From a virus: 37,011 nt of DNA. This document shows, piece after piece, positions 36,248 through 37,011 of this stretch. Both the position numbers and the translations under genes were made by a program. The stretch spans positions 1 through 37,011 of the IMG/VR virus record IMGVR_UViG_3300048592_000936, one strand, 5' to 3'. Below the pieces are notes generated by a model. It was given only the letters and a program-made list of their open reading frames with translations. It searched no databases and was not told the DNA's origin. How positions within the stretch are numbered: the stretch's first letter is position 1; every line of letters starts with the position of its first letter.

Positions 36248-37011
36248 CTAACGCACCCCGACCTGGCGCAGAGCCGAGACCACCCCGTTGCGACTGGCGC
36301 TTTCCACTGTCGCCGCGTCAGCCTGGCCGTAGAAGTTTTGGGTTAATTGAATTGGCGTGCCAGGTGCGGTTGGACCATCACCCACAACTACGGGTTGCAA
36401 GTCGAACATTAGAGCGTCGATCTGAGCGCCCAATTCACGTTCTGTTCTAGCATTATTCCCTTCATAGTCGAACTGCGACATTAGTGCGTTTTGCACACTG
36501 GTCAGGGCATCGTAGACAATGTCAGGGTGATTAGCAAAGTTCTGAATCATTTCCCCTGCGGCCTTGACCGTCTCGCGAATAGACTCAGGCACAGATTGCA
36601 ACCACTCATTCAGATAGTTGCCCTCTTTATTTCTGAGGGCCGCTAAGTATTTGCCAACAGACATGGTAACAGTCCACACCTTGCTGGGTAAGTCCATCAG
36701 CGAGTCATTCATATAGTCGCCGGCCTCGATCCCAGACCAATGCAGATAGTTAAAAAGACCGTCTCGCGCACTGGTAAAGATCCGTTCTGTGCTAGTAGCA
36801 ACTTGCTCGGCAGTATCTAGCTGGGAAAGCAATGCGTCTTTTACCTTGGTCATAGCATCATAGATAATGTCAGGGTGATTAGCAAAGTTTTCAAACATTT
36901 CCCCTGCCGCCTTAACTGTCTCGCGGATCGACGCAGGAACATCTTTTAGCCACTCATTCAGGTAGTCACCTTCCTTATTTCTGATGGCCGCCAAGTATTT
37001 GCCAACAGACT
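36248..37011 (-). CDS. Tail tape measure protein, C-terminal part
   Basis: This part stops at TAG 36248-36250 and joins in frame to the gene portion at 1-2270. It carries imperfect tandem repeats of 116 residues: AAIRNKEGDYLNEWLKDVP and AALRNKEGNYLNEWLQSVP start 348 bases apart, each followed by SIRETVKAAGEM, NFANHPDI and YLHWSGxEAGDY-type segments. Tape measure length sets tail length, so repeat number matters. Bases 36885-37011 duplicate the window start. Confidence 0.88.
   Translation of the reverse strand, partial: SVGKYLAAIRNKEGDYLNEWLKDVPASIRETVKAAGEMFENFANHPDIIYDAMTKVKDALLSQLDTAEQVATSTERIFTSARDGLFNYLHWSGIEAGDYMNDSLMDLPSKVWTVTMSVGKYLAALRNKEGNYLNEWLQSVPESIRETVKAAGEMIQNFANHPDIVYDALTSVQNALMSQFDYEGNNARTERELGAQIDALMFDLQPVVVGDGPTAPGTPIQLTQNFYGQADAATVESASRNGVVSALRQVGVR
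36885..37011. repeat. Terminal redundancy of the circular assembly, right copy
   Basis: Identical to 1-127. The other internal repeat copy of the same segment (from 36537) differs at many positions, so this exact match is due to circular closure. Confidence 0.9.

Overview
The window is a complete temperate siphophage genome of about 36.9 kb that was assembled as a circle and cut open inside the tail tape measure gene. The last 127 bases (36885-37011) repeat bases 1-127 exactly. Across that join the tape measure gene reads in frame as one 968-codon protein, so the unit genome is 36,884 bp. The host cannot be named from sequence alone. Pro/Thr-rich secreted proteins, an SH3b lipoprotein and REP-like TGAGCYTGTCGAA repeats would suit a Chloroflexota-like host, but this is only a low-confidence inference.

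Layout. Almost everything is on the minus strand, so expression runs from high to low coordinates and around the circle. The lysogeny switch is at 28559-29354: an XRE repressor (+) diverges from a ribbon-helix-helix gene (-), and a perfect 17-bp palindrome sits inside the early minus promoter. The early operon (28750 down to 22446) carries a zinc-ribbon protein, a tyrosine recombinase, small proteins, a RepA-like helicase and an iteron-rich candidate origin (24157-24495). Next comes a tightly overlapping set of small membrane proteins (22238-19958). The late region starts from extended -10 promoters at 19816-19845 and 15429-15457, and each is followed by a leader with an intrinsic terminator. 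It encodes TerS, TerL, portal, MuF, protease-scaffold, capsid, connectors, tail tube, frameshifted tail chaperones, tape measure, Dit, a LamG protein and a tail-tip hub ending at 31838.

Three plus-strand islands interrupt this order. One is a two-gene moron (15593-16084) with its own promoter and terminator. The second is the repressor plus a surface lipoprotein (28902-30323). The third is a Xer-type integrase (30850-31776), next to an attP core that copies the 3' half of a tRNA resembling tRNA-Val(CAC).

The most unusual feature is global. Twelve copies of an inverted repeat, an 11-bp half-site YCGNNYGATAA mirrored around exactly 7 bp, lie at gene borders all round the genome, about every 3.1 kb and far more evenly than chance would give. 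The architecture resembles tyrosine-recombinase core sites (dif-like) or phage stoperators, and extra half-sites flank attP. Other notable signals are a MuF protein with a probable C-terminal toxin-like domain followed by a possible immunity gene, a LuxR-type HTH gene inserted in the connector operon between 20-bp direct repeats, a decanucleotide duplication that frameshifts a membrane gene, and a canonical -1 slippery heptamer in the tail chaperone gene.
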